Origin: Elusimicrobiota bacterium
Lineage (GTDB): Bacteria; Elusimicrobiota; Elusimicrobia; UBA1565
NCBI GenBank assembly: GCA_003450735.1
Contig: DMEZ01000025.1
Span: 1 to 53,997, forward strand
DNA length: 53,997 nt
Direction: 5' to 3'
Within the stretch, counting starts at the first letter, position 1; every line of letters starts with the position of its first letter. Of this stretch, positions 31,618 to 39,821 are shown piece after piece. The translations under genes were made by a program, and so were the position numbers. Under the pieces are notes generated by a model. That model made no database searches and had not been told where the DNA came from. It saw only the letters and a list, made by a program, of their open reading frames with translations.

Positions 31618-32520
31618 ATGAGAACCGTTTCCCGCACGGCGTTCTTCGCGGCCCTCTCGGCGCTCTGCGCCTGCGTCGGCCGCTCCGAGAGCCGCATCGG
31701 CACTCCGGCCGTGCCCCTCGTCGTGCTGGTCTCCCCGGCCCACGCGCCCTCGGGCGACACGGAGCCCCTGCGGGTGCTCGAGTACCTGCTCTCCTCCCAA
31801 TCGGGGCTGAGCGTCGTCGTCCAGGCCGCCGCCACTCCGGCCGACGCCATCGAGCTCTTCGGCCGCCGCATGGCCGACGCCGGCATCCTCACCCTCGACG
31901 AAGCCCTGCTGGCCAAGGAGGAGTACGGCGTCCGCTTCGACCTGCAGGTCCTGCGCGGGAAAGGCGACAAGGAGTACGATGCGGTCATCCTGGTGAAGGC
32001 CAAAAACAAGGCGAAGTCCGTCTCGGAGCTGAAGGGCAAGCCGTTCGGCTTCGTGGACCCCTACTCGGTCTCCGGCTTCCTTCTTCCGGCCCAGCACCTC
32101 AAGAAGGCAGGCGTCGAGGTGGAGAGCGAGTTCCTGGGCGGCCATGCCAAGGCTCTGCAGGCGCTCCTGGAAGGGGGCGTCGCGGCCATCGCGACCTACG
32201 AGGACGCGGCCAAGAGCAAGGGCGTGCGCATCCTGGCCAAGACCGGTGTCGTTCCCAACGAGCCGGTCGCGTTCCGCAAGGGCCTGAGGCCGGAGAAGCG
32301 CGAGGCCCTCATGAAGGCGATGAAGGCTCTCGCCGACTCCGAAGAAGGGCGCAAGGCCCTCCTGGCCGTGGCCGGCATCACGGGCTTCGGCCCCGTCGAG
32401 GACGGGGCGTATCGGGGCGTGCACGAGAGTCTGCAGGAAGCCGAGAAGACGGTCTACGACCTGGTCCCGGGCGGGGACGAGATCCGACGCCTCAACCAGC
32501 CCTACGTGGATGTCCGCTGA
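31618..32520 (+). CDS. PhnD-like phosphate/phosphonate substrate-binding lipoprotein
   Basis: The 300-residue protein has a lipoprotein signal (AALSALCAC with Cys as acceptor). The periplasmic binding fold is of the PhnD/PtxB family: VVLVSPAHAP, a lobe with ADAGILTLDEALLAKEEYG, KSVSELKGKPFGFVDPYSVSGFLLP, and EGGVAAIATYEDAAKSKG. No ABC permease or ATPase is adjacent, so the protein is orphaned here. The ligand could be phosphonate, phosphite or another anion. The start has GGAGG 7-8 nt upstream. Confidence 0.85.
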   Translation: MRTVSRTAFFAALSALCACVGRSESRIGTPAVPLVVLVSPAHAPSGDTEPLRVLEYLLSSQSGLSVVVQAAATPADAIELFGRRMADAGILTLDEALLAKEEYGVRFDLQVLRGKGDKEYDAVILVKAKNKAKSVSELKGKPFGFVDPYSVSGFLLPAQHLKKAGVEVESEFLGGHAKALQALLEGGVAAIATYEDAAKSKGVRILAKTGVVPNEPVAFRKGLRPEKREALMKAMKALADSEEGRKALLAVAGITGFGPVEDGAYRGVHESLQEAEKTVYDLVPGGDEIRRLNQPYVDVR

Positions 32521-32523
32521 CGC

Positions 32524-33975
32524 CTAATCCGCGGCCAGCGCCGCGAGCAGCCTCTCGTGGAGACGGTCGAGCTCGGCGGGGGCGCAGACGTAGTTGTTGG
32601 CGATGAAGGCGAAGGCGAGCAGCCGGCCCTTCCGGGTCTTGAGGTAGCCGGCGTAGCTGCGGACCCCGGCGAGCGACCCGGATTTCGTCCAGAGCCGCCC
32701 TTCCAGCCCCTTCCCGAAGCTCTTGATGTGCCCCGTCGCGTCGGGGTCTCCCGGGACGACCAGGGAGTCCCGGTAGATCCCGAAGGCTTTGGCCTTGGAC
32801 ATGGCGGCCAGCACTCCGGCCAGCGAGTCCGCCGTGAGCTGGTTCGAGCGCGAGAGCCCGCAGGCGTCGAAGAGGCGCATGCCCGAGACGTCCACCCCCA
32901 GTCCGCGGACGTGGTCCTTCACCGCCGCGAGCCCCTCCTCGACCGTGCCCGGGCGTCCCCGGCGCACCGCGAGGGCGCGGGCGAGCAGCTCGGCGTAGAG
33001 GTTGAAGCTCCGCTTGTGGGTGATGAAGACGATGTCCTTGAGCGGGGGCGAGAGGGTCTCGAGCAGGAGCGCCGAGGGCTCGCGGCGCACGGGCGCCTCC
33101 GCGAGCCGCGCCTCCCCTGAGACGGACACCCCCGCCTTCTCGAGGCGCGCCTTGAGCGCCTGCGCCGCGAACAGCGCGGGTTCGGGCAAGGCGCCCTTGA
33201 TGGCGAACTCCTTGGGGCCGGAGGGCACCGTGCCGCGCAGTTCGGCCGTGAACCGCCCCGGCGAGTTGAAGACGAAGCCGTTGTCTCCGGAGCCCTCCGG
33301 GCCGGTCGTCATCCGGTTGACGAGCTCGAGCCCTGGGACCTCGGGCTCCAGGCGCAGCAGGCGGGCGTCGTCGCCCGGGCTCCCGGGCGCGAAGACGATG
33401 CGGAAGAGGTTGTCGTTGATGGAGAGCGCGTCCGCGGGGGCGGCGTAGTAGTTGCCGATGTCCTCCCAGGACCAGCTGCCCGGGACGGGCAGTCCCTCGT
33501 GGAGCCGGTTGTCGGCGACGAGGTCCCCCTCGACGCGGCGCACGCCCGCGTCCTGGAGCTTGCGGACCCAGCCGGCGAGCAGCTCCTCCAGGGGCTGGGC
33601 GCCCCGAACCAGTGAGGAGCCCAGGGCGGGGTCTCCCCCCCCGACCAGCGCCAGGCCGCCGCGCAGGGCCCCGTCGGCCTCCAGCGGGCCCAGGCGGTAG
33701 AGGCGGGTCTTGAAGCGGTGCTCGGGGCCCAGCGCGGCGAAGGCCGCGGCCGTCGGGAGCAGCTTGAGCGAGGAGGCCGGGACCAGGTTGCGCTCCGCCT
33801 CCCTCTGGGCGAGCCGACTCCCGGTGGAGGCGTCCTTGACGCTGAAGCCCCAGGAGGCGCCCTTGAGCAGGCCGGCCGCGGCGGCCTCGACCTGCCGGGA
33901 GAAGTCCTGCGCGAAGCAGGGCGTCCCCGCGGCCAGAAGGAGGAGGGTCAGTCGAAGAGGCCGGTGAGGATCCAT
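32524..33975 (-). CDS. dacB: D-alanyl-D-alanine carboxypeptidase/endopeptidase (PBP4, DacB type)
   Basis: The 483-residue, class C penicillin-binding protein has a signal peptide (LRLTLLLLAAGTPCFA). The active-site triad motifs are all present: S-x-x-K in PASSLKLLPT, S-x-N in KRSFNLYAE, and K-S-G in WTKSGSLAGV. DNLFRIVF and the large insertion domain (about 90-240) are typical of PBP4. It trims and cleaves peptidoglycan cross-links in the periplasm. Its ATG lies inside the preceding gene's 3' end (28-bp overlap), so the two are coupled. Confidence 0.92.
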   Translation of the reverse strand: MDPHRPLRLTLLLLAAGTPCFAQDFSRQVEAAAAGLLKGASWGFSVKDASTGSRLAQREAERNLVPASSLKLLPTAAAFAALGPEHRFKTRLYRLGPLEADGALRGGLALVGGGDPALGSSLVRGAQPLEELLAGWVRKLQDAGVRRVEGDLVADNRLHEGLPVPGSWSWEDIGNYYAAPADALSINDNLFRIVFAPGSPGDDARLLRLEPEVPGLELVNRMTTGPEGSGDNGFVFNSPGRFTAELRGTVPSGPKEFAIKGALPEPALFAAQALKARLEKAGVSVSGEARLAEAPVRREPSALLLETLSPPLKDIVFITHKRSFNLYAELLARALAVRRGRPGTVEEGLAAVKDHVRGLGVDVSGMRLFDACGLSRSNQLTADSLAGVLAAMSKAKAFGIYRDSLVVPGDPDATGHIKSFGKGLEGRLWTKSGSLAGVRSYAGYLKTRKGRLLAFAFIANNYVCAPAELDRLHERLLAALAAD

Positions 33976-34922
33976 TTGTAGAGCAGCCAGGCCGCGCTCA
34001 GGAGGAAGGCGAGGGTCTCCTTGCGCAGCTCGAAGAGCGCGCGACGGAGCAGGTGCTTGAGCGAGTAGGGGCGGTAGAGCACGCGGAAGGACGAGAGGAC
34101 CTTCTGGAACTCGGGCTCGCGGGAGGCGGACTCGGCCAGCCGGGAGGCGGCGCCGACCAGGACCGTCTTGTCGGCGCTCCGGGCCGCGCACACGGAGAAG
34201 CGGATCCCTTCCGGACGGCTGAGGGTCTGCTGCTCGAAGCGCATCTTGGAGGGGTCGGGCTTGGGCGGGTGGTAGCGCCCCCCGATCCAGACGCCTTTGG
34301 GCTGGGGGCCGAAGGGAACCAGGACGCTCTCCGTCCGGACGACCTCCTTGGAGCCGGTCCCCTCGGCGCAGGTCGCCTTGAGCCCGTCGAGGCGGTCGCG
34401 CCGCACGTTCCCGATGGTGAGGACCTGGAAGACCTCGGGCAAAGCGGCGGAGACGAAGGGCAGGAAGGCGTCGCTGTGGTTGTACCAGACTTCGGGGATG
34501 GGCTTCTGCGTCAGCGCGACGCCGAACACGGCCGGGATCTCCGGGAGCTCGCCGGGAGAGCGCAAGGTCAGCACGCTGGCGAACTCGCCGAGGAGGATCG
34601 TCTTCGGCTCGGCCTCCCAGCCGTCCGGGACGAGGAGGGCGAACTGATGCGCTTCGCTGAGGAAGGAGCCCGGCAGGAGGGGGCCGCTCGAGCTCGGCGC
34701 GAGGAGGCGCAGGAGGGCGATGAGGAGGACGGCCGCGGCGGCGAAGAAAGGCAGGCGGGCTTTCCACTCGTCGAGCTCGGAAGGGACGTTCGGGCGCTGG
34801 GCCTCCCGCGCTTCCCGGATGAGCTTGGCGTCCCACTTGATGAAGAAGATGAGGCACTTCTCGCAGGACTCGAGCTTGTAGGACTGCTCATGCCCGCAGT
34901 TCGGGCATCGGCGGGACTTCAC
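33948..34922 (-). CDS. Zinc-ribbon membrane protein, unknown
   Basis: The 324-residue protein begins with a four-cysteine zinc ribbon (RRCPNCGHEQ and ESCEKCLIFF). A TM follows (LPFFAAAAVLLIALLRLLAP), then a soluble domain (about 85-285) and a C-terminal TM (TLAFLLSAAWLLYKWILTGLF). The soluble part starts FALLVPDGWEAEPKTILLGEFASV, resembling proteins that carry a PsbP/DcrB-like fold, but I cannot confirm that. The start is the GTG at 34922, 2 bp after the cNMP protein gene. It probably works with the cNMP protein and DacB in envelope control. Confidence 0.75.
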   Translation of the reverse strand: MKSRRCPNCGHEQSYKLESCEKCLIFFIKWDAKLIREAREAQRPNVPSELDEWKARLPFFAAAAVLLIALLRLLAPSSSGPLLPGSFLSEAHQFALLVPDGWEAEPKTILLGEFASVLTLRSPGELPEIPAVFGVALTQKPIPEVWYNHSDAFLPFVSAALPEVFQVLTIGNVRRDRLDGLKATCAEGTGSKEVVRTESVLVPFGPQPKGVWIGGRYHPPKPDPSKMRFEQQTLSRPEGIRFSVCAARSADKTVLVGAASRLAESASREPEFQKVLSSFRVLYRPYSLKHLLRRALFELRKETLAFLLSAAWLLYKWILTGLFD

Positions 34923-34924
34923 CG

Positions 34925-35359
34925 TTATTTGCCCTGGGGATGGAGCTTCTTGTAGCGCTCGAGGACCTTGGCGAGCAGGCCGGTCCTCAGGAGGGGCTGC
35001 ATCTCGATGAGCTTCTTGAACGAGTCGGCGGGGATGGTGATGATCTCGGTGTCGTCCTCGGCCGCCTTGATGGCGGCGTCGGAGGGCATGTCCTGAAGGA
35101 GGGTCATCACCCCGAAGAAATCCCCCACCCCGAGCGGCTGCGAGACCATGCCGGCGGGGGTCTTGTAGACCGCCGTGGCCTTCCCCTTCTTGATGATGTA
35201 GAAGCCGCTGGAGATCTCGCCGCGCAGGATGACGGTCTGCCCCGATCGGTAGCTGCGGCGCTCGATGTCGGGGGTCACCTTCCGGAGCTGCTCTTCGTTG
35301 AAGAACGACAGCACGTCCACCGAGGATCTGAGGAAGAGGGTGTCGTCGAAAGGAGCCAT
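34925..35359 (-). CDS. Cyclic-nucleotide-binding-domain protein (second)
   Basis: The 144-residue, single cNMP-binding domain has FFNEEQLRKVTPDIERR, YRSGQTVILRGEISSGFYIIKKG and the binding cassette GVGDFFGVMTLLQDMPSDAAIKA. The cassette lacks the usual Glu (FGVM instead of FGEM) and the Arg before the Ala run (PSDAA instead of PRSA). It may therefore bind a different ligand or none. No DNA-binding domain is attached. A TATACT hexamer (35371-35376, minus strand) is 11 nt upstream. It is the first gene of a unit with the zinc-ribbon protein and dacB. Confidence 0.85.
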   Translation of the reverse strand: MAPFDDTLFLRSSVDVLSFFNEEQLRKVTPDIERRSYRSGQTVILRGEISSGFYIIKKGKATAVYKTPAGMVSQPLGVGDFFGVMTLLQDMPSDAAIKAAEDDTEIITIPADSFKKLIEMQPLLRTGLLAKVLERYKKLHPQGK

Positions 35360-35370
35360 GACTTTCGGAG

Positions 35371-35416
35371 AGTATAGCAGACTTGGGCCTGAAGGCTGAG
35401 GGCATAGTGATATAAT
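35371..35416. promoter_or_regulatory. Divergent promoter region between the cNMP gene and the TM-anchored gene
   Basis: A minus-strand TATACT (35371-35376) serves the gene starting at 35359. A plus-strand TATAAT (35411-35416) serves the gene at 35435, which also has GGAGG. The -35 elements are weak for both. Confidence 0.5.
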
Positions 35417-35434
35417 GCCGGAGGCGCCTTCCAG

Positions 35435-36301
35435 ATGAAGCTCATCGTCCCCATCGCCGCGGCCGCGTTCCTGTTCATCGGGTCCCTCCTCTTCTGGCGG
35501 AATCAGAAGAGCGTGGAGGCCCCCGGCCCCCTGAGCGCCGGGATCGAGAAGCTGGCCGGCGAGTGGGAGTCGAACCGCGTCCCGGCCGGGAGCCGGAGCG
35601 TGACGTTCGTCCTGGCGGATGCCAGCAGGGGCGAAGAGGCGTTCAGCCTGCCGTCCGAGCCCGGGGCCTTGGACCGCGTCCAGGCGAAGCTCGCGGCCTG
35701 GTTCAGCGGCGCCCACAAGATCAAGACGCTCCGCAAAGCCCCCCCCTTGGCCCAGGCCTTCGGCGACAAGGCGGACGCGGTGCTCTGGACCCACGACGGG
35801 TCCAGGATCGACGAAGAGGACATGGCGAGGAAGATCTCCAAGGCCCTCCTCAAGGCTCATGACGCCGGCGCCGAATCGAACCTCGTGGCCCAGGGGCGGT
35901 CGTCCGGGCCGGCGTTCAAGGCCCTCAAGGACTTGGAAGGGACCGAGCGCGAGGGGGTGCAGGTCGGCGCGAACAAGGTGGTGTTCCTTGGGATGAACGG
36001 GGAGCGCCTCCAGCGCATCCCTTGCGCCCAGGCCTACGAGCCCCGCAGGCCCGGCAACGTCGTGGAGCTCGCCTTCGTCTGGACGGACGACCCCGCGGCC
36101 GGGGCCGTGAAGATGGCGGTCCTGGGCGAGGACACCCCCCCGGACGAGTTCTACGCGGGCGACGTTTGGCGGGACCTGGGCCCGACGGGATCGGAAGGGC
36201 TTCTGCGGGCGCTGCGGCGGTCCATCGACAAGGCCGAGACCTTGGCGCGGCAGGTCAAAAGAGCGAAGGACTCCTCTTCCCCCGCCTCAGCGGCTCGATA
36301 G
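35435..36301 (+). CDS. TM-anchored periplasmic protein, unknown
   Basis: The 288-residue protein has one N-terminal TM (LIVPIAAAAFLFIGSLLFW). The rest is soluble, with no recognised family. Visible features are VTFVLADASRGEEAFSLPSE, KIKTLRKAPPLAQAFGDKAD and a conserved-looking AFVWTDDPAAGAVKMAVLGED near the end. The tail is Lys/Ser/Ala-rich. The start has TATAAT upstream and GGAGG. It stands alone, convergent with tRNA-Arg. Confidence 0.65.
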   Translation: MKLIVPIAAAAFLFIGSLLFWRNQKSVEAPGPLSAGIEKLAGEWESNRVPAGSRSVTFVLADASRGEEAFSLPSEPGALDRVQAKLAAWFSGAHKIKTLRKAPPLAQAFGDKADAVLWTHDGSRIDEEDMARKISKALLKAHDAGAESNLVAQGRSSGPAFKALKDLEGTEREGVQVGANKVVFLGMNGERLQRIPCAQAYEPRRPGNVVELAFVWTDDPAAGAVKMAVLGEDTPPDEFYAGDVWRDLGPTGSEGLLRALRRSIDKAETLARQVKRAKDSSSPASAAR

Positions 36302-36328
36302 CCGCCGGGCTCCTCGTCTGAAAAATCT

Positions 36329-36400
36329 TGCGCCCTGCAGGAATCGAACCTGCACTTGCAGCTTCGGAGGCTGCCGTGATATCCATTTCACTAAGGGCGC
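36329..36400 (-). tRNA. tRNA-Arg (CCG)
   Basis: The 72-nt cloverleaf has acceptor GCGCCCT/AGGGCGC, D stem GTGA/TCAC, anticodon stem GCAGC/GCTGC with loop CTCCGAA (anticodon CCG, reads CGG), T stem GCAGG/CCTGC with TTCGATT, and discriminator A. CCA is not encoded. Its first 10 nt are also the last codons and stop of the upstream DUF4015 gene. A TAGAAT hexamer 10 nt upstream could give it its own promoter. Confidence 0.92.
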
Positions 36401-37773
36401 GGCAGAGTGGATTCTAGCACATCAGCCCGGCCCGCGCCGGGCGCCGCGACGCTCGCGGTGCCCCCCTCGAGGCTCTCGACGGGCATGCCGGCCGCTCCGA
36501 GGGCCTTCGGGGTGAGGGTGTCCCAGGTGTAGCGGTTCGAGGGGTTCCAGAGGATCCAGCTCTCGACCCCCTGCAGGTGGGCGGCGAGGATCTGCGCCCG
36601 CACCTGGGAGGGGCCGTAGCGCACGCCGTAGATGGAGAAATCCTGCAGGTAGGGCCTCAGCTTGGGCGCGTGCTGCTTCAGCCGGGCCTTGGCGTCGCGC
36701 AGGCCCCGGAAGATGATCTTATAGGGCTCCCGGTTGGGGCTCGAGAGGCCGTACTCCCCCCGCGCGTAGTGCGAGGGGTACATCATCGGGCTGATGAACT
36801 CGACCATGGGCGCGAACTTGGAGATCTCCTGCCCGATGCCCATGTCGTCCTTGGCCGTGGTCGTCATCCCGAACACCGCGATGGAGACCGGGACCTTCGT
36901 GTGGGCCAGCCGCTTGCGGGCGAGGTCGAGGAACTCGCGCAGGTTCTCGATGGCCGAGGCGCTGGTGTGGTGGGGGTTCGAGTAGCGGCAGAGCTTGGTG
37001 TTGCCGTCCGAGGGGAAGCGGAGGTAGTCGAACTGGATCTCGTCGAAGCCGAGCTCGGCCGCGCGCACGGCGAGCTGGAGGTTGTAGTCCCAGATGGGGC
37101 GCTGGTAGGGATCCACCCAGGCGATGCCGTTCTGGTTGAGCCAGAGCTTCCCGTCGGGCCGGCGGACGGCCCACTCGGGGTGCTTCTTCGGAAGGTAGTT
37201 GTCCTTGAAGACCACGATGCGGGCGATGGCCCGCAGGTTCTGCGCCTTCAGATCCTTGAGCAGGGCGGCCGGGTCCGGGATGGCCGGACGGTACGAGTTG
37301 AACTCGGAGGCCTTGGCCACGCCGGGGATGTAGACGTGCCCATCCGTCTCCTTGAGCGGGATGACCACGGCGTTGACCACCGTGCCCTTGAGCTTGTCCA
37401 GGAACGCGCGGCGGGACTTGCCCGTGCCGGCGATCCAGGAGGTGAGGTGCACCGCGCGGCAGGCCGGGCCCGTGGACATGGCGAGGGAGTACGCGGACTC
37501 CTTGGGCTCCGAGGGGTCCTCCCCCCTGCGCTTGTCCGGCCCCTTCTTCTTCTTGTCCGCCTTGGCGTCCTTGGGCGCGGGGGGCGGCTCAGGGGCGTCG
37601 ACGGGCGCGACCGTCTCCGGGGCGAAGTCCGAGCCGCCGGGCGGCGAGAGGGCCTCCGGGAACGGAATGAGGTAGGGCGCGGTCGTCCGGGGGAGAGGCT
37701 CGTCGGTGGAGATCTCGTCGACGCCCTGGGCGGCGAGGGCCGAGGCGAAAAGCAGGCTGAGCAGCACGCTCAC
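36391..37773 (-). CDS. Secreted DUF4015-type putative glycoside hydrolase
   Basis: The 460-residue protein has a short signal (VLLSLLFASALAA) and a Pro/Lys-rich linker. A TIM-barrel-like domain (about 105-430) matches the DUF4015 putative glycosyl hydrolase family: VVIPLKETDGHVYIPG, GIAWVDPYQRPIWDYN, GFDEIQFDYLRFPSDG with likely catalytic acids, and SIAVFGMTTTAKDDMGIGQ with EFISPMMYPSHY. It is presumably a wall- or polysaccharide-directed enzyme outside the cytoplasm. The GTG at 37773 overlaps the transporter stop (GTGA). Its stop codon lies inside tRNA-Arg. Confidence 0.82.
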   Translation of the reverse strand: MSVLLSLLFASALAAQGVDEISTDEPLPRTTAPYLIPFPEALSPPGGSDFAPETVAPVDAPEPPPAPKDAKADKKKKGPDKRRGEDPSEPKESAYSLAMSTGPACRAVHLTSWIAGTGKSRRAFLDKLKGTVVNAVVIPLKETDGHVYIPGVAKASEFNSYRPAIPDPAALLKDLKAQNLRAIARIVVFKDNYLPKKHPEWAVRRPDGKLWLNQNGIAWVDPYQRPIWDYNLQLAVRAAELGFDEIQFDYLRFPSDGNTKLCRYSNPHHTSASAIENLREFLDLARKRLAHTKVPVSIAVFGMTTTAKDDMGIGQEISKFAPMVEFISPMMYPSHYARGEYGLSSPNREPYKIIFRGLRDAKARLKQHAPKLRPYLQDFSIYGVRYGPSQVRAQILAAHLQGVESWILWNPSNRYTWDTLTPKALGAAGMPVESLEGGTASVAAPGAGRADVLESTLPRP

Positions 37774-39245
37774 GCGGAGGCCTTCGCGGCGCGGTAGTTG
37801 AGGACCATCCCGATCAGCGAAGCCAGGCCGACGACGCCGAGGACGACCCAGACCTTCCACGGATGGTAGGCGTCCCAGAGCAGGCGCACGGCGTCCTGCG
37901 GGAGGGCCCCCGCGCCCATCTTCTCCGCCAGGGCGGCGAGGAGCTGGTCGGGGGCGATGGCGGCGGCCGCCTCGGGAGCCAGCCCGAAGCGCTCCACGAG
38001 CATGCGCTTGGCGAAGACGGCCCGCGAGGAGAAGTGGTCGTAGAGCGGGCCGGAAAGGCCGTTGCCGGCCGCCCAGCCGATGGCGAAGGGGATGTTCGAG
38101 AAGCCCATGTAGAGCGCCTTCTTGTCGGGCGGGGCCGTCATGCCGACGTATTCCGAGAACTTGGGGCTGCAGATGATCTCGCCGACGGCGAACACGAAGA
38201 TGAAGAGGCCGCAGAGCATGCCGGAGGTCGTGGCCCCGGAGCCGATGAAGCCCACCAGAGAGATGGCCATGCCGAGCACGAGGGAGGTCATCATGCTGAA
38301 GCGGCCGAAGAACCAGGTGAGCGGCAGCACGAGCAGGATGATGGCGAAGGAGTCGATGTTGATGAGGATCTCGGGCTTGGCCCCGCCCGAGGCGGTCAGC
38401 AGGCTCTGCGCGCCGGAGCCGAGCAGGGAGGTCAGGAAGGCCCCGACGTCGGCCGTGTTCACCCACTCGTCGATGAAGTTCGGCAGGAGGTCCCAGAGCT
38501 GCATGAACATGAACCAGAAGCCGGAGACGACGAGCAGGAAGCGCAGCATGGACTTGTCGGCCCAGAGGGTCCCCATCGTCTCGGTGAACACCTGGGCCGG
38601 CTTCTTCCGGGCGGCCTCGGGGTTCGGCGGAGGCTCCTCGAAGAGGAAGAGGGCCGGGATGAAGTTCCAGGCGGTCACGAGGGCCGCGCCGTAGAACACC
38701 CAGGACCAGGTGGGGTTCTCCTCGTTGCCTCGCGCCCAGGCGGCGGCCATGGGGGCGATGAAGCCGCCGATGTTGACCACCCAGTAGAAGATGCCGAAGC
38801 CGAGGCCGGAGTTGCCGGCGTCGAGGGACTTGGCGACGGCGCCCTGCACCGGGGGCTTGAAGATGGCCGTGCCCGTGCCGACCAGGACGCCCGCGGCCAT
38901 CATGCTCCAGAAGCCGTGGGCGTTGGCCATGAGGCAGTAGCCGAGGATGTTGATGGTGAAGGCCGTGAGCATGCTGCGCCGGTAGCCGTAGGCCTCGGTG
39001 TACCCCCCCGAGACCATGGGCACCAGGCACTGGAGCAAAGCCCAGACCATGTAGATGATGCCCTTCTGCGAGTAGGAGAGGCCGAGCGAAGTGCTGGCCG
39101 TGCCGACCAGGTAGAGCGGGAGCACGGCCCGCACGCCGAAGAAGGCCAGGCGCTCCCCCGCCTCGATGAGGTTGGCGACCCAGAAGTTGCGGGTCATCTG
39201 CCGGACCTGGGTCAGGACGGGGACGGCGGTCTTTTCTTGGCTCAT
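37770..39245 (-). CDS. POT/MFS-type peptide transporter
   Basis: The 491-residue protein has 12 or so TMs. It resembles proton-dependent oligopeptide transporters: FWVANLIEAGERLAFFGVRAVLPLYL carries the E-x-x-E-R-like start (EAGERLAFFG), and TGTAIFKPPVQGAVAKSLD is the signature-like region. It probably imports peptides, but a nucleobase or other solute is possible. It is transcribed ahead of the DUF4015 gene and divergently from the ribbon-helix-helix operon. Confidence 0.8.
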   Translation of the reverse strand: MSQEKTAVPVLTQVRQMTRNFWVANLIEAGERLAFFGVRAVLPLYLVGTASTSLGLSYSQKGIIYMVWALLQCLVPMVSGGYTEAYGYRRSMLTAFTINILGYCLMANAHGFWSMMAAGVLVGTGTAIFKPPVQGAVAKSLDAGNSGLGFGIFYWVVNIGGFIAPMAAAWARGNEENPTWSWVFYGAALVTAWNFIPALFLFEEPPPNPEAARKKPAQVFTETMGTLWADKSMLRFLLVVSGFWFMFMQLWDLLPNFIDEWVNTADVGAFLTSLLGSGAQSLLTASGGAKPEILINIDSFAIILLVLPLTWFFGRFSMMTSLVLGMAISLVGFIGSGATTSGMLCGLFIFVFAVGEIICSPKFSEYVGMTAPPDKKALYMGFSNIPFAIGWAAGNGLSGPLYDHFSSRAVFAKRMLVERFGLAPEAAAAIAPDQLLAALAEKMGAGALPQDAVRLLWDAYHPWKVWVVLGVVGLASLIGMVLNYRAAKASA

Positions 39246-39273
39246 GGCGACGGAGATTAAAACATATTCGGGC

Positions 39274-39302
39274 TTGACCTCGCTGTGATAGATGTGTATA
39301 AA
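39274..39302 (+). promoter_or_regulatory. Predicted promoter of the ribbon-helix-helix operon
   Basis: TTGACC (39274-39279), 17 nt and TATAAA (39297-39302) form a near-consensus promoter. The ATG at 39314 is 11 nt after the -10, so the leader is about 5 nt. The -10 is buried in the palindrome at 39293-39309. Confidence 0.7.
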
Positions 39303-39309
39303 TTACACA
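39293..39309. promoter_or_regulatory. Palindromic operator over the -10 element
   Basis: TGTGTA-TAAAT-TACACA is a perfect 6-bp inverted repeat around a 5-nt centre, covering the -10. This is the usual place for an autorepressor operator, and a ribbon-helix-helix gene starts 5 nt later. Confidence 0.6.
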
Positions 39310-39313
39310 CTTT

Positions 39314-39484
39314 ATGGCGCGCGTCAGGATCCTGAAGAAGCCCACGCGGCGGAACCTCATCCTGGAGGCGGACCTCTGGGAGCGGCTCATCGACCGCGCG
39401 CGGGCGGAGGACCGCAGCCTGTCCTCGGTGACACGGCGTGCGTTGTCGGATTACCTGGGGAAGCGCAGAAGGAGAGAGGGATGA
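39314..39484 (+). CDS. Small ribbon-helix-helix (CopG/Arc-like) protein
   Basis: The 56-residue protein reads KKPTRRNLILEADLWERLID, then RARAEDRSLSSVTRRALSDY, and ends with a basic tail KRRRREG. This is the beta-strand plus two helices of the ribbon-helix-helix fold, used by antitoxins and small repressors. It is too short for standard gene finders. It overlaps the next gene by ATGA and lies under a palindromic operator, so autoregulation is likely. Confidence 0.7.
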   Translation: MARVRILKKPTRRNLILEADLWERLIDRARAEDRSLSSVTRRALSDYLGKRRRREG

Positions 39485-39651
39485 CCGAGGTGTTGAAGCG
39501 GGCGGTCTACGTCTGGACGCGGCGGGAGCATCGCCCCGCCGTGCACCAAGACAGCGGGTTCCTGCTGTCGAACCTGCCGGCGGGCGTGCGCTGGAGCATC
39601 CTCGCGAAGGACTGCGGGGCGCTCGGAGGGGTCAGCCGGCCGGCGGAATAG
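39481..39651 (+). CDS. Small 56-residue protein coupled to the ribbon-helix-helix gene
   Basis: The protein begins MTEVLKRAVYVWTRREHRPA and ends GVRWSILAKDCGALGGVSRP followed by AE. No family is recognised. It starts inside the stop of the preceding gene (ATGA), the layout of antitoxin-toxin pairs. GGAGAGAGGG lies upstream. It could be a toxin or a partner protein, or a chance frame; the coupling is the main support. Confidence 0.45.
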   Translation: MTEVLKRAVYVWTRREHRPAVHQDSGFLLSNLPAGVRWSILAKDCGALGGVSRPAE

Positions 39652-39673
39652 GCCGAAGCCCATCCGTCGGGCA

Positions 39674-39702
39674 TTGTCAGTCTCGGGTGAAATCATTATA
39701 AT
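39674..39702 (+). promoter_or_regulatory. Predicted promoter of tRNA-Tyr
   Basis: TTGTCA (39674-39679), 17 nt and TATAAT (39697-39702) lie 22 nt before the tRNA 5' end. Confidence 0.75.
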
Positions 39703-39724
39703 AGCCCGTCGTCGCTTGCTCTTT

Positions 39725-39811
39725 GGTTGGGTGCCAGAGCGGTCAAATGGAATGGTCTGTAAAACCATCGGGCTACGCCCTACATAGGTTCGAATCCTAT
39801 CCCAACCACCA
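39725..39811 (+). tRNA. tRNA-Tyr (GTA)
   Basis: This type II tRNA has acceptor GGTTGGG/CCCAACC and anticodon stem ATGGT/ACCAT with loop CTGTAAA (anticodon GTA). It has a long variable arm, T stem ATAGG/CCTAT with TTCGAAT, discriminator A and an encoded CCA (39809-39811). It has its own promoter and a rho-independent terminator, so it is a single-gene unit. Confidence 0.95.
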
Positions 39812-39821
39812 CTCTCGAAGG

